From Epiperipatus broadwayi (taxonomy: Eukaryota; Onychophora; Udeonychophora; Euonychophora; Peripatidae): a stretch of 64,000 nucleotides of DNA. The notes beneath the pieces were generated by a model. That model worked only from the letters and a program-made list of their open reading frames with translations, ran no database searches and was not told the DNA's origin. Location of the stretch: positions 5,955,501 to 6,019,500 of the forward strand of contig JAQFVV010012446.1 of NCBI GenBank assembly GCA_028023455.1, written 5' to 3'. Position 1 is the stretch's first letter; every line of letters begins with the position of its first letter. Of the stretch, positions 37,441-49,479 are shown piece by piece. The position numbers and the translations under genes were made by a program.

Positions 37441-37969
37441 CTATATATTAATTAATTACTATAACTTTATAACAATATGGGCGTTCGATTGCGAATTCCC
37501 TAGATGTTTAGCCTATGGAAGAGTTGCAAACTTAAGAGAAAGATATATATACAGTTTGCTTATATTGAGGAAAAATAAAATCCCGTTTTTATCACTTGAA
37601 TGAATCTGTTTTGTTAAGCATAACCACTTAATTTCCTGAACAATTTATCACTGTGTCATCATGCAGACTCGAGGTAAAGACATATATGGACAGTTAGCTT
37701 GTCTTAGGAAAGCGAAGAAGTAAAAATTTTCATTTTCATCAACTGAATAGGGCTGTTGTGCTTAGGGTGTCCTTTAATAATCTGTAAGATTTATCTTTTA
37801 GCGATTTTATTTTGCTATTGATCAAAAATGTAAATTTTACATTTCACAAACCCCTTTATTAAAAGAGAAATGTCTGTAACTTATTAAAAAATAAAAGTGA
37901 ATATATTTTAATGTGAAATTTAAAATATATAGTTTGTAGAAGTAATTTTTAATAATGTCTATCATAAGG

Positions 37970-38210
37970 CCTTGTGCTGTAGTTAGTTGTACTGTTAGCA
38001 CCTCCAGTACACAATCTGGGGTTTGAATTCAGCCTGGATAAGAGCATATTTTCCCCCAGATTATAATCACTTAGATCCCCCCCCCCGATCATCTCATAGT
38101 GGTCAGTAAATGGGTATCTAATTTTTCTTAGCTAAAAGATAATTGAAAAATGTTTCCTCACCACGTAGTAATTGGCAAGCCTGGCGGATAATGTTTTTCC
38201 TTCACTGTAC
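37970..38210 (+). repeat. tRNA-derived SINE, second family (G)
   Basis: Head ttgtgctgtagttagttgta, B-box-like ggggtttgaattcagcctgg, then a body with tagtggtcagtaaatgggta shared with 50925. Distinct from family S. Interrupted by a run of C at about 38080-38088. Confidence 0.5.
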
Positions 38211-38379
38211 CTTTGTTGGAGGATGTGGGGGGGGGGTCTTCATTCTGTTGTAGAATATTTAAATGCTGTTTTTATTATCGTGGAAATTTACAATATATGA
38301 CAACTCGTTGAAAATACGTTTTTTAAAAAGACAGGAAAAGAACTATTATATGTTCACAATAGTCATTAATAAACATTCT

Positions 38380-38492
38380 CGATGTGTTTTGATGCAGTGG
38401 TAAAGTGGCAGACTTTAAATCTTGGGGTCTTCGGATCGATCGCAGTTCTGCTACTTCCGACTTCGAATCCCCGAGCAATAAAACCATTCTTT
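38380..38492 (+). repeat. tRNA-derived SINE (family S), well preserved
   Basis: tttgatgcagtggtaaagtg head, gtcttcggatcgatcgcagt B-box region, ctgctacttccgacttcgaa and ccccgagcaataaaacc tail. The best copy for defining the family. It ends about 240 bp before the myosin exon at 38729. Confidence 0.65.
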
Positions 38493-38728
38493 TTTTTTTT
38501 TTCAATTAATAATCATCAGTCCGTAATGTTTATTTTAAATCAACTTTATATTTTTATTAAATCTAACTTTGTCTAGAGCTGCATAATATATATAATCATA
38601 GTGTTCTCATTGTTGAAGTGTGTGCGCGCGTGTTTTGTTATAAAAATTCTGATATGATTTTTTAACATTGTAGACGTAAATATATAACTTTGTATTTATT
38701 AATACTAGTTTTTATTTTATATTTGTAG

Positions 38729-38825
38729 GACTTGCAAGAAAAAGTTGATGATTACAAAGAACAAGTAAAACAACTTAAAAAACGCCTCAAACTTTATGCC
38801 AAAAAAGTGAAAGAAGGAACCGTAG
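38729..38825 (+). CDS. MYO5: Myosin V heavy chain, internal exon: last coiled-coil segment
   Basis: This 97-nt exon enters in phase 0 and leaves in phase 1. It encodes DLQEKVDDYKEQVKQ, then LKKRLKLYAKKVKEGTV, a charged heptad-like coiled coil. It corresponds to the segment with LKKQLKVFAKKIGE in vertebrate myosin Va, immediately before the globular tail linker. The acceptor is AG at 38727-38728 and the donor is GTATGT at 38826. The final G joins GA of either the 39-nt exon at 43442 or the exon at 59764, giving glycine in both cases. The intron before it is 34,051 bp and full of repeats, which is long for this position. Confidence 0.92.
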
Positions 38826-39460
38826 GTATGTGTGGGCTTTTTTTTTTTTTTTTGTAATAAAATTATTAATGCAAAAAGTCAACTCATTATTTTTAAAAAA
38901 TTTATCTGATTCACCAAATTGCTAGTTTTAAAAATAATCATTATTCACTTTATAATAGAAAGTATTCTGCTAACGAAATGGAGTTGTATCTAAACTCATT
39001 TTATATTTATTTGTTGATAACATTACAAACGGCTAAAGCTAGTTAGATTAATACTTAAATTATAGAACGAGTTCAGTAATAAAGGTTATTGGTAATCAAG
39101 TTAATAAAATCCTTTGTAGAATTCATTTTATATCAATATTTATTTGAATATTATTATATGTATTTGTTAATATATACATAGTACTTTATGAGGATAGATG
39201 CGTGTGTGGTTTAAAGCTTTCATAAATGTTGACCTTTCTAAGATTATAATTCTTAATATTTATTGTTGAGATAATCTGGTAATAATATCCTTTTATGTAT
39301 TATATCAAAGACGAGGTTAAGTTCTTTTAATGTTCTTAAAGTTTTTAAAGCAAGATAATTGTTTTTGTTAATACCAATCAGTTTTTGAAATCTACTATAA
39401 ACTCTTTTAATATATGAATTTTTTCTACAGTACAGGCTTTTTCATACCTGCACTCCAATA

Positions 39461-39718
39461 TATAATATATAAGGGGTTTGAACTCAGACTTTCACATGAC
39501 CCTCAACTATCCACGCTATTTCATACTGTTTATACACTTGATCACACACATGTCAAAAAGATAAATAATCACCAATAAATGTATGTTGTGCTAAACCATC
39601 GTATATTGGTGATTATTTATCTTTTCGACATGTGTGTGATCTAGTGTATCAGCAGTATGAGATAGCGTGGATAGTTTTGGGTCATGTGAAAATCTGAATT
39701 CAAACCCCCTATATATAA
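39461..39718. repeat. Family A foldback repeat
   Basis: Left arm ggggtttgaactcagacttt to gtgctaaaccatc at about 39600, right arm the near-perfect inverse ending ctgaattcaaaccccct. Arms about 115-120 bp, almost no loop. Belongs to the subfamily with cacatgaccctcaact shared with 63010-63150. Confidence 0.85.
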
Positions 39719-41384
39719 ACTCTTTATAGTTTTATTGATATGAGTTTTATTATCACTATTTGCTATGTCTGGAAGCCGGGTTCTTGCTCTCCAGACAGCA
39801 TGAAGTTAGAAATTATTTCCTAGTAAAAACTACAACTACTAAGTTCAGTTATTAGTATTCTATATCATTCTAGACAGTTGATTACATTATTAATAGAATA
39901 TATACAATTTACAATTCCACCTTTATTGTTAAAAGGAGGTTGCCTTGACAACAGTTTGAAATTGTTGATTGATATTGGGATTGTCTAAATGTTAACTGGT
40001 TTTTAATAATTTACAATATATACATGAACCTGAAGGCATACAGAAATGATAATAGAGATCTATACAACCTCTTCAGACCCTGGGCTTGCTTTTTACACAT
40101 TGAGAGACAAGTTCTCTGAAGTGAAAAAGTTCACTGTACACATAAAACTTCTCCATATGAGTGAGTCTCTTCTTGTACTTGGCTGGCATAGATTGTCCAA
40201 TTTTTTCTCTTCTGATTGGTTCCTATTTCTGATCCTGCTGATAAGATAATTAATTAATTTAGTCATGATACATCCTTCACCATGGAATTTTATTTCTAAT
40301 TAGTTCTATTGACTTATTTTTAGATTCTTGAGTAGTTACTAATGATTGAATCCGGAACTCTCAATCATTTAATTATTTTAGGTCTATATATATTTATTGA
40401 AGGAATTTTATTACTTATTTCTATAGAGATTTAACTAATTGCTATTTCACTCTACTTAGGAATTAATCTTTTCTGATCTCATTTTACTAGGTATTATTTT
40501 TTTAAGTTTTATTAATCTTTGAATAATATATTTTAATTTAATGAGTATATCTGTTTTAAATATACTTACATAACACTATTCCAAATTTTAGATGCAAAAT
40601 ATGCACTTCTAATGATTCGACCAATAGGATTGTAAGATTTGAATATATTCTGTTTTTCTTGAAATTTAAGGAAATCTAAAAATATTTAAAAAATAATAAT
40701 GGCCGACAGTACTGTAAATAATTATTTTGAATGTATTTATATTAAAATTAATAAATTATTACAAATATTACTAAAGAGCTTTACAAAAACATGTATGTGT
40801 GCAATAAAAGCATATATATGGAATTTTTAATGTAAATATTATATTTCTAAGCTAATGTTTACACAGTTAACCAATTTAACAAAGGCTTATTATTATATTT
40901 GGATTCAGAATGATCTGGGCTTCATTTTCATAAGATTTTGAAATATGTGATGGTGAGATTTAAAAAAACCATTTTATTATTTGCAATTTTTTAATACTCA
41001 CTTTTGAGTTGTTGGTTTTTTTTTATTGTAAACATGAAATAATGTGGAAGTGGAAAACTTACAGTGATCTGTATATAAACTAACTGTCAGTAAATGTAAA
41101 ATGTAGAATGAGTTCACCTACATTTTAGCTTTGATCATATATAAGCATACCATTTACTGGCATACTTACATGTAAAGCGTGATTTATACATACTAACGTA
41201 ATTATAAACGCTATTCTAAAATCACTACAATTTTAATCTGAGGGAAAGACAGCCTTATATTTAACAGTCCTTTAATATTAAATTAATCTTCAGTTTGATG
41301 TAAATACAACCTTTTGCCAGTCCAAGTATAGATGAAATAATGTGGAAGTACTGAAAAATCCCAGCGAGTTATATATTCTAAACA

Positions 41385-41560
41385 TCACATGTTTGCTCAA
41401 GCTGTTCCTCACTGATGAAAGCCACAAGTTAGAAACTAGTCTGGGGATATTGGATGAGTATGCAGTAGATAGGGATTTTATGCACAAATCTTCCTGCATC
41501 CATTGACTACTCTGGCTTGCGTTGAATGATGCTACTGTATGGAGAGTTTTGCGGAGTTAT
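41385..41560 (-). repeat. Family B single-arm copy, minus strand
   Basis: A tail remnant (ctaaacatcacatg) then the B arm inverted: cactgatgaaagccacaagt, gaaactagtctggggatatt, gatagggattttatgcaca, ggcttgcgttgaatgatgct. Confidence 0.7.
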
Positions 41561-41621
41561 ATGCAAACTAACTGTCAGTAAATGTAAATGTACACAGCAT
41601 AATATGAGAAGCCTTTAGCCT

Positions 41622-41725
41622 TGTATGGTTTACTGCAGCGGTAGATCATTTCATTCTGGAGTATAAGATACTTATATTTCTGGCACTTCCAGTCGTCAAC
41701 TTTCTTATGAATTTACATATCATAC
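41622..41725 (+). repeat. tRNA-derived SINE (family S), degenerate
   Basis: Head ggtttactgcagcggtagat, middle ctggagtataagatac, tail tggcacttccagtcgtcaac and tcttatgaa. Confidence 0.5.
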
Positions 41726-41755
41726 CATTTCCAACTTTATTAAATACTTCAACAG

Positions 41756-42414
41756 TACTATTTTTTTAAACAATTCAAAATACAGCAAAACTCTCCATAT
41801 AGTAGTGCCATCTTGTGCTAACAAGAGCAATCAATGGATGCCAGAAGGCTTGTGCATAAAATCCCTATCTAGTGCCTACTCATCCAATATCCCCAGACTA
41901 GTTTCTGACTTGTGGCCTTCATCAGTGAGGAGCCTTGGATCTGAGAGCACTGCACCTAGATCTTGGGATCTAATGCAACCCTCCAGCACCCACCTTTTAA
42001 CTCTATTTAACTATGAAACTATGAGAATGAAATTGAAAACACTATTAATATTTTCAACCCAAGCTCATTAGCTTATATAGTCATATGGGTCTGAACTCAA
42101 TTCAGTACCCATACATTTTGGTTTTTGCTGGAGGGTTGCATTAGATCCCAAGATCTAGGTGCAGTGCTCTCAGATCCAAGGCTCCTCACTGATGAAGGCC
42201 ACAAGTCAGAAACTAGTCTGGGGATATTGGATGAGTAGGCACTAGATAGGGATTTTATGCACAAGCCTTCTGGCATCCATTGATTGCTCTTGTTAGCACA
42301 AGATGGCACTACTATATGGAGAGTTTTGCTGTATTTTGAATTGTTTAATAACAATTATTGTGCTAGTATGAGATAGTGATCATGTGATGTGTAGTGGTTT
42401 AATACTATTTTTTT
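41756..42414. repeat. Family B full-length foldback with linker and possible 12-bp target duplication
   Basis: The fullest B copy. Left arm 41768-42000, a linker of about 130 bp with cccaagctcattagcttata and gggtctgaactcaattcagt, right arm 42130-42348. The arms pair to their outermost bases (aaacaattcaaaatacagca against its inverse). A one-sided tail with gatagtgatcatgtgatgt ends at about 42402. The direct repeat tactattttttt flanks it (41756-41767 and 42403-42414), though it is low-complexity. Open frames in the arms are not host genes. Confidence 0.8.
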
Positions 42415-43441
42415 TATATCAAAACTTTATTCTTACAGTTTTGATTGTCCTGCAATATTGATAATGAACTCGCATGATGAAAAATTACAATATAACCGCA
42501 AAAAAAAAAAAAAATTCTCTTTGAATTATATGGTTCTGTTACTTAAAATTGGAAGTGTTTTAATTGTACTACTTGTTTATATTTACTGGTAAAAAAGAGA
42601 AATAATACTGTCAAAATTTTCTAGAACAATTATAGTATGCCCAAAATTTTAGAGCAACTTTTTAGTTTATTATATTTGAAATGTTTTTATTACGTAACCA
42701 TGAAGAAAAGTATTTCATGTGGTATGCAAATTACATTTTATATAGGTATATTTCAATTATTTTATTTTAATATAATGATTTTTTTATTATGTTTCATATG
42801 TGTCACCTTTACTTTATGACTATTACATTCTCTTTGTACTTTATTCTAATGCTTAACTGATGATCCACATTTTTTTACTGATTATTTGCACTGCACTATA
42901 TTTTTAACTTTTTCTCAATCAATTTTTTTTCTATCTATTTTTTATATTTTGCTTCTTTGTCTTTTCTTATTATATTTATCTATTGTTTTAAATTTTCTTT
43001 TGATGATCGTTTTTGCTCACTTGTTTTAACTGGTTTTAACCAGTTTTTATCTTTTTTTTTAAAAAAAAAAAAAACATTTTTATTATATTTTGGATTTTAT
43101 TATTTATCCATTTTGTAAGAATCTATTATATATTTCCTTCTCTCTACCCTTTTGAATTACGTATTAATAGCCTTCTTGTACCCTGTTGCATAACAACTTT
43201 TCACTGCAGTACACCCACATTTTTTCCTTTAATGTTTTTTCCTTTATTTTGGCTTATGTATTTTGCTTAATAAAGTGAAGAAGTAAAATGAAATGAATAG
43301 TAAATATCACTTCATTAAAGATTAATGAAATCGTTAGAATTCTTGCAACAAAATTTGATGGTATGTCAAACAAGTAATATATTAATAATTTAATTGACTT
43401 ACGTTATTTATAATATCTTATATTTTTTAATGCTTACAAAG

Positions 43442-43480
43442 GAAAATCACCTCGATCGTCAGCTCTTCTAAGTCCTTATG
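43442..43480 (+). CDS. MYO5: Myosin V heavy chain, 39-nt symmetric exon in the tail linker (possible cassette)
   Basis: With the G left by the previous exon this reads G KSPRSSALLSPY and leaves a G for the next exon: 39 nt, phase 1 on both sides. It is flanked by AG at 43440-43441 and by a strong donor GTAAGC at 43481. It lies between coiled coil and globular tail, where vertebrate myosin V has a short variable linker. It holds two Ser-Pro pairs and an Arg-Ser-Ser, so phosphorylation is conceivable (inference). Because it is symmetric it could be skipped cleanly: the neighbours then join as GTV-G-SDLNLG. I cannot tell whether it is constitutive or alternative. The region is weakly conserved, so exon status rests on splice sites and phase. 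Confidence 0.7.
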
Positions 43481-43964
43481 GTAAGCAGAAATCATGTTAC
43501 TATGTTGTAATGTTTTGCTTCATCAAATTTAAAGTGCAGTTTATTCTCATTTATGTAATATATATTTATCGTATAAAGAGAAACTATTTTTTCATTTTTA
43601 TAGCACATATTCAATCTGCATTTTACAGCATTATTCTTTTTCTCTTTTTCTACTGACGCACACATAGAACTTAATTTATAAGATGTTTGTAATTAATACT
43701 ATTAGTGGCAATTTAACTCCACTCTTATTTTATTTTGATTTTTTGTAATTATGTGAAATTTACTTCACAGCAACTCTAATAAAAATAATGCTTGAAATCA
43801 AATCATATATGCACATGTGTATATATATTCAATAATTATTATATGGATCTAGAATCTTTAATCTATCATTTTTTATTAATATACCTTCTGAGATTAATGA
43901 TTTTGACAAATTAAGAACTTTTAACAATATACTTCTTTGTCTCTTCTATTATAAATATGCTCCT

Positions 43965-44125
43965 GAGTTTTATAGTCAAGTGGTAGAGTAATGGACTTTG
44001 GACATCAAGGTCCATTTTTCATGTGCTTTAGAGATTGAAGTTATGTATCATGGTTCCAGTTTTCTTACTTCAGGTGCTCAAAGTTTCATGAACTTCTGAG
44101 CAATAAATTATTTGATTATTTATAT
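43965..44125 (+). repeat. tRNA-derived SINE (family S)
   Basis: ttttatagtcaagtggtaga head, aatggactttggacatcaag, atcatggttccagttttctt, tail gaacttctgagcaataaatt. Longer than other copies owing to an internal duplication of the ggactttgg-type region. Confidence 0.6.
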
Positions 44126-44997
44126 ATTGTAAACATCTTGTATCAATTTTTGAATTAGTCATATCTTTTTGAAAGCTTCACTATATATTAATATTAACTT
44201 GATAATTTTAATATATACTGATTGTACATATAATCTCTAAATTTATTTTTATATATTAAAATTACTGTTTAGTTCTATTTTTCCCTGTCTTTTTTTTTTT
44301 CATCTAAATCTTTAAAAACTTATTAGTTTTGTGTTTTAAACTTTATGCCAGCTGATTTAGAAATAACTTTTTATCACAATTTTCTTTTTAAAAAAATTTT
44401 TTTTTTAATTAAAAAAAAATAAAAGTGATTGAAACATTATCACCAAAATATATCACTCAAGTCAGCTATGTTTATTAATTTATATTTACTTGTTTATAAT
44501 GTTTGTTTTGTTTTTAATTTTATTTTTAAATATGTATGTATAATTGTATGTAGTCATTTATAGTACATTATGTGAAATTACTCTTAATTCATATTAAAAG
44601 AAATTGCTGAATTTTAAGTAACTTAACTAAAAAATGTTATATTACGAGAAGCTTAAATATAAGTAATTGTATATGTTTGTCTAATTTTATATATGTAAAA
44701 GAATTGGTCTACACAATTTGAATATCTAGAAAGTTTACAGAAGTCAGTAATTGTATTTGTAATTGTAAAAAGAAATTTTATACATTGGTATTAGTCAATT
44801 CTATATAAAATTGATCATTATTTCTTTAATTAGATTAAGTAGATAGGTACATTAAATTTATTATATATTTCCTAAATAAGGCTATTTTGGATAAGTGAAT
44901 GATTTCAATGTTTTCATTATTGAAATGGTTTTATTTTTAAAATATCTTAATATGTAAATAGTGAGGTTATGTAATTCATTTATTATATGTGCCAGAG

Positions 44998-45336
44998 AAA
45001 AGTTGATTGCTGGATTGGTCTCTCTAAGCTGTCTGTGGTGCCACTTCTGAATTAATGTATGTGTTTCATAGCGATATGTTTAGCTATTCGTAAAAAAAAT
45101 TTATGGCACTAACATGTCTGATCACAAGTTACAACATGAAATATGATTATGTTTCATGCATTAACGTTAAGTTTTGTTTTAAATCAGACAAATTTATTAC
45201 CGAAATCTTTGGAATGCTTCAAATTGTGTATGACAGTGAAGTCATGGATGCAAGAACATTTTCAAGTGATTTACACGATTTCGTGATGGCTGGGAGAGAA
45301 TTGAAAATAATGTACGAAGATACAAAATGCATCTAG
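44998..45336 (+). mobile_element. Mariner-like 5' end and HTH remnant
   Basis: A 5' non-coding part (agttgattgctggattggtc, aagctgtctgtggtgccact) is followed by a frame reading VKFCFKSDKFITEIFGML, then QIVYDSEVMDARTFSSDL, the mariner transposase N-terminal helix-turn-helix (KFCFKL.K...E.F.M...VYG.E.(M)SR..TF.W). It stops at 45334. The catalytic domain is absent. Matches the 5' ends in the foldback copies at 21.3, 53.0 and 57.5 kb. Confidence 0.75.
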
Positions 45337-47394
45337 CAATATTAGTTATTTAAATTTTATAGGTAATTCATATTTATAAGATGTGGAAAGTCTCATTAAA
45401 AATAACCCATTTTAGAATAATTGAATATGTGAACTTCAGTAAAATAATATAGAAAAGAATCAATAATAACATAAGGAGATATAATTATGAAATAGTAAGG
45501 GAAGCTATTAAAATGAATATATATTTGCTTTATGGATGAAAAAGTAGTTTTAATGAGAAGATTGACAAGTCACTTGCCAGCCATAGAAAAGCACAATATT
45601 AGATATTAAAACATACAAAATGTTAATAACCGAAAAATTGTGACCTGAAAATAATCATTTATTAGCTATTTTAGTTTTGATTTTGTCTTACACTTAGCAT
45701 GAATTACCGAACAGAGTAAATTTTCCATTGTTTTGGAGGATCAGACCATGCCATTAATAGACAGGATTCATAAGATATATCACTTTATGTAGTCTGGGGA
45801 AGTACTGTGATATTTTTCAAGTAGCCTTTGTGTAATGTGATCAAGTGATTTTTTAATATTTCTTTTCCTCAGTAATATTTAGTACGAAATAATGTGATGA
45901 TGTTTATTAGAACTTGATGCTTTGACCACTTGTGAAATCATAAGATCTACTGAAAATTCACTATGGCTTTTGATATATCTTTTTACTTTTATTTTTTATT
46001 AATGTTGTAGTCTAAATAAAACCAATTACAGGTATCTTATTAGCATCTTGAAGATTATCTGCCATTGCTGTATTTGCTAAGTCTTTGTCGAAATAGTATT
46101 TTTCTTCACGATATCTGGATTATATTATCTCCCTTCCTCCTCCTTGTCTCCTTTTCTCTGAAGATTTTTATTTAAAAAAAAAGAGGGCAGTAACATTTCT
46201 TAATTAATGTACATATTCAAACTAGCCTGGGTTACCTTTTTTGCATCTCAGCTAAGATGCATCTTTCATATACATGATGTGTCTTAATTTCATTTTGAAT
46301 TCTTATCATTTCATTTATTTTACACCCCTGTTTTGAAAAATCGATTTTAACAGCCAGAGATTGTTTATTTGTTGTTTTTGTTATTTCATATTTATGTTTT
46401 TCACTTCTGCTGCTTTGTGTATTAACATATTTAGATCAAACTTTTACAACTTTTTCATTTTCAATGTTTGTTGTTTTAGCCCCCAAAAATATAATTTGGG
46501 ATTCTTATTTCTTTCATTATCATCAAACATATATTTTCTCCAAACCTTTCTCCTCTTTTCCCATCTTATCATCCTCTCCCATGTCCTTACTAATTTTTAT
46601 TTTTAAATTTCCTCTTCTTTTTTTTTTAGTTTTGTTCTTTTTTTAACTCTTCTCCAAAATCTTAATTCCATCTTTTTTTGGGTTTTTTTTTTTAAACTTA
46701 ATTTTCTAAGTTTCTTCTATATATAAAGCTGTATTCCAAGTAGAGCATTTAACAACTCCCCCTTTCCCTCATGCTTTAAATTTAAATTCAATGGTACATA
46801 GAATAAGATCTACCTGTTTAATAATTGCTTAATGCCAGTTCCTTTATTACAAAAAGCGATCCGTAAAACAAGTTACAATTTGGCACTATGTGAAAATGCA
46901 CAATGTAAAAAGACGGTAGATAACCTTTTTTAAAATTATATCCTATTAAATTGGTATATTTATATTGCAAATGTTTATTTAAATATTGGCGTGTGTCGTG
47001 CTTTAAATAATTTAATTAATATTGTCAATTGTAAACATGATACGTCGGAACAAATATTAGTACTAATTTAGAGTATACTCTCCACTAGTTCAGTTTCCAA
47101 ATACCATAATATCTCTGTAAATTTTCCAGATACTTTTTAAGAAAAGTAGCAAGAACTTTATCCCAAAATAGCCTAAAAGAATACACACAGACATATATAT
47201 ATATGTCGTGATTATCAGTTGCCATTTGCTAATGAGTACGGCTATTTCAGTGCCCCCAAAAAAGTTTAAATAATGTATAATTTTAACAGCTGGATTTTAT
47301 GCACTTCATATGATTCACAAATCGAACTTGCTTGTTATATTTTTTTTTATCTAAAGGAAATTATATTTTAATATTATCAGGAATATTCATATAT

Positions 47395-47480
47395 TGCATG
47401 ATTTAGTTCACTTTCCGAGTTTGAACTATAAGGACCTCAGATCAATTCCAATTCTGAACTTTGGTACTCAAACTTTTTAA
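47395..47480 (+). repeat. Degenerate tRNA-derived SINE (family S)
   Basis: tttagttcactttccgagtt, aaggacctcagatcaattcc and tttggtactcaaac align with the S family in order. Weak. Confidence 0.4.
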
Positions 47481-48159
47481 AATCATTTTTAATTTGTAAT
47501 ATTGATTTTATAGATTAAAAATATTTTATTTAAACGAGAGCGCAACTTATTTATTTTGTAGAGGTTTGTACATCTAACATAAGAAGTGAAAATGTGGGTT
47601 GGAAGATTTGTACTAGTACAAGGTTTTCATTCTGTGCTTTCTCTATGATCAAATAATTCCAGCAAAAAATAAAAATGATTTAAGTTAATATAGAATTTTT
47701 GAAGAGAATAAGCAATTGTCAAAAAAAAAAAAAGCAAGCACTTAGCATATTCTTTCGATAAAGGATTATGAGATTTGTGGACACTAAGATAGAGATGGAA
47801 GAAATATTAGGTTTGATCCTGTGAAAAGTAAAACAAAAAAGAGAGGGAAAGGTTATCAGATTAATGTGTGGAACCTTTTCGAAAATAACTAATGTTGATT
47901 ATTGCATACTTTTTAAACAGTGGGTATGGTTTTAATTATTTGATTAGCATTTTTTTGGATAACCCTTGGCAGCCATTTGTATTAAATTTCTAAGGTTTTA
48001 TTTTAATGAATAAATCTTTAATGTGCATTATATTCTTGTAATTTTTAAATTATTTTTTAGAAATACAAGTATAAATATAACAACTATTCTTAATAATAAT
48101 ATTTTAATTTTGCAAATATGGAAAAAAAGTAGCTTTCAATATTGTGATTGTTATATTTA

Positions 48160-48345
48160 AGACATCACATGACCCTTGTTTACGATATGCTGTTCGGCAG
48201 CAAATTCTTTTTTCTCACCACATTTGTTCATCTAATATAACTTTAGTAGTCAGTAAGTGGCAGATGGTAGGGCTTATTAAACCGCTATCCAATGCTGTCC
48301 TATCCAATATCCACAGACTAGCTTATGGCTTCCATCAGTGAGGAG
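48160..48345 (+). repeat. Degenerate family B arm
   Basis: Tail-like gacatcacatgacccttgtt, then taaaccgctatcc, aatgctgtcctatccaatat, ccacagactagcttatggct, tccatcagtgaggagctgg. Clearly B but heavily diverged. Confidence 0.55.
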
Positions 48346-49104
48346 CTGGCAATGGTATGTCTTCTTTGTTTAACTATCAAGCTATTAGTTTGATATTTTG
48401 TGATTGCCAATAAAAATGTATTGGGAATGAAATAAATTTCATTTGAACTCCGTTTCTAACGTCCAAATGAATTTTGTCAAGAGATATTCTGTTTTTAGCC
48501 TCTCTGAGTTAGTACTTTTTTTTTTTACATATATTTTTTTAAAAGCAAGTACTTTTTAATAAAATCTGAGTGTCCAATCATATTCTTGTCAAAATAATAA
48601 ATCTGTAAACGAACTACTGAAAATGTGCTATTTTCAAGATGAATTCTCACAAATATTCTCAAGTCTGAAAACCAGGAAATTGGCCAATCATTGATCATTT
48701 TATATTAGGTTCTCTGAACAATAATGACACCCAGAAATTTTTTTAAAAAAAATAAATAAATCAATATATAATTTATTTATGGTTTTTATCATCAGATGAA
48801 TTCGAAACTTTCAAACCAAGACTGTAAATAACCATAAGAGAGGAAATTTAAGACGAGTAACCAAAGCGCCACTATACCGTGCTGAAGAAATGTTACAAAT
48901 AGTAAAGCAGTTTTAAACAATAAATAAATGAAGTGATGTAAACCATTTTAAAATCATCAAAAATTTAATATTACTAAGATCAAAAGACCAATCGATATGT
49001 TTTTCTGCTTGTTAGATGCGATAATATTGAATTTAACACAAGCAACTCTAGAAACATCTGGCATAGGTTTGAGCAATCAATGATCACCAGATGTATATAA
49101 ATTC

Positions 49105-49335
49105 TTTATCGTTAGTATTTAAATCATTCTCAGACTATCATCTGACCCTTGCCTTTATCAGTGAACCCTGAGATTCAAAATGGGAAGGAATGCCGATGTA
49201 CATCCAATAAACACCTTTAACTCCTTTTTACCTATGAAGCTAAAAACATTGACATTCTTATCAGGTTTTCAACCTACATCAACCAGTTTGAATAGATATA
49301 TTGATCTGAAACTGGTTCAATAATTATACATTTTA
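49105..49335 (+). repeat. Degenerate B/C-type repeat
   Basis: Blocks cctttatcagtgaacc, tacctatgaagctaaaaaca, ttgatctgaaactggttcaa resemble the B arm and linker and the linker of family C. Heavily decayed. Confidence 0.4.
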
Positions 49336-49479
49336 GTACTTTTACTTCTTCCTGGTTAGGAATGTTAATAATTTTGACAAATTGCCAAGCTACAATATAA
49401 GAAAAGAACAACTTTTTACTCCATCACCATCTAATCTTATATTATTTAAGTTTTGTTCTGTTGTTAATATCAAATCTAC

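Larger units (their letters stand above)
4678..38728 (+). other. Myosin V intron, 34,051 bp, repeat-filled
   Basis: Bounded by GTAAGT and TTTGTAG. About a third to a half is recognisable repeat, annotated separately. Stretches in which I see nothing recognisable: 5640-7800, 8010-8530, 9785-10400, 11595-12180, 13115-13810, 14420-14960, 15070-16385, 17110-17930, 18060-18655, 19435-20090, 21800-22100, 22190-22840, 23270-24985, 26155-27045, 27755-28410, 29300-30010, 30570-31690, 31815-32465, 32605-34185, 35990-36220 and 36475-37225. The segment 12190-12540 is less A+T-rich than its surroundings and may be an unrecognised old element. A TG run lies at about 4903-4924 and an AT run at about 26146-26161. 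Confidence 0.85.
38826..43441 (+). other. Myosin V intron, 4,616 bp
   Basis: Bounded by GTATGT and TTACAAAG. It holds a family A foldback (39461-39718), two family B elements (41385-41560 and 41768-42402) and a SINE (41622-41725). Positions 38840-39455, 39725-41380 and 42420-43440 show nothing recognisable except homopolymer and T-A runs (for example 43050-43074). Confidence 0.85.

Noticed and set aside
41805-42354. Two convergent open frames with nearly identical peptides (NQWMPEGLCIKSLSSAYSSN)
   Set aside because: They are the two inverted arms of one family B foldback, not a duplicated gene.
46361-46646. Hydrophobic open frames
   Set aside because: Artefact of a pyrimidine-rich tract, which encodes Phe, Leu and Ser in all frames.
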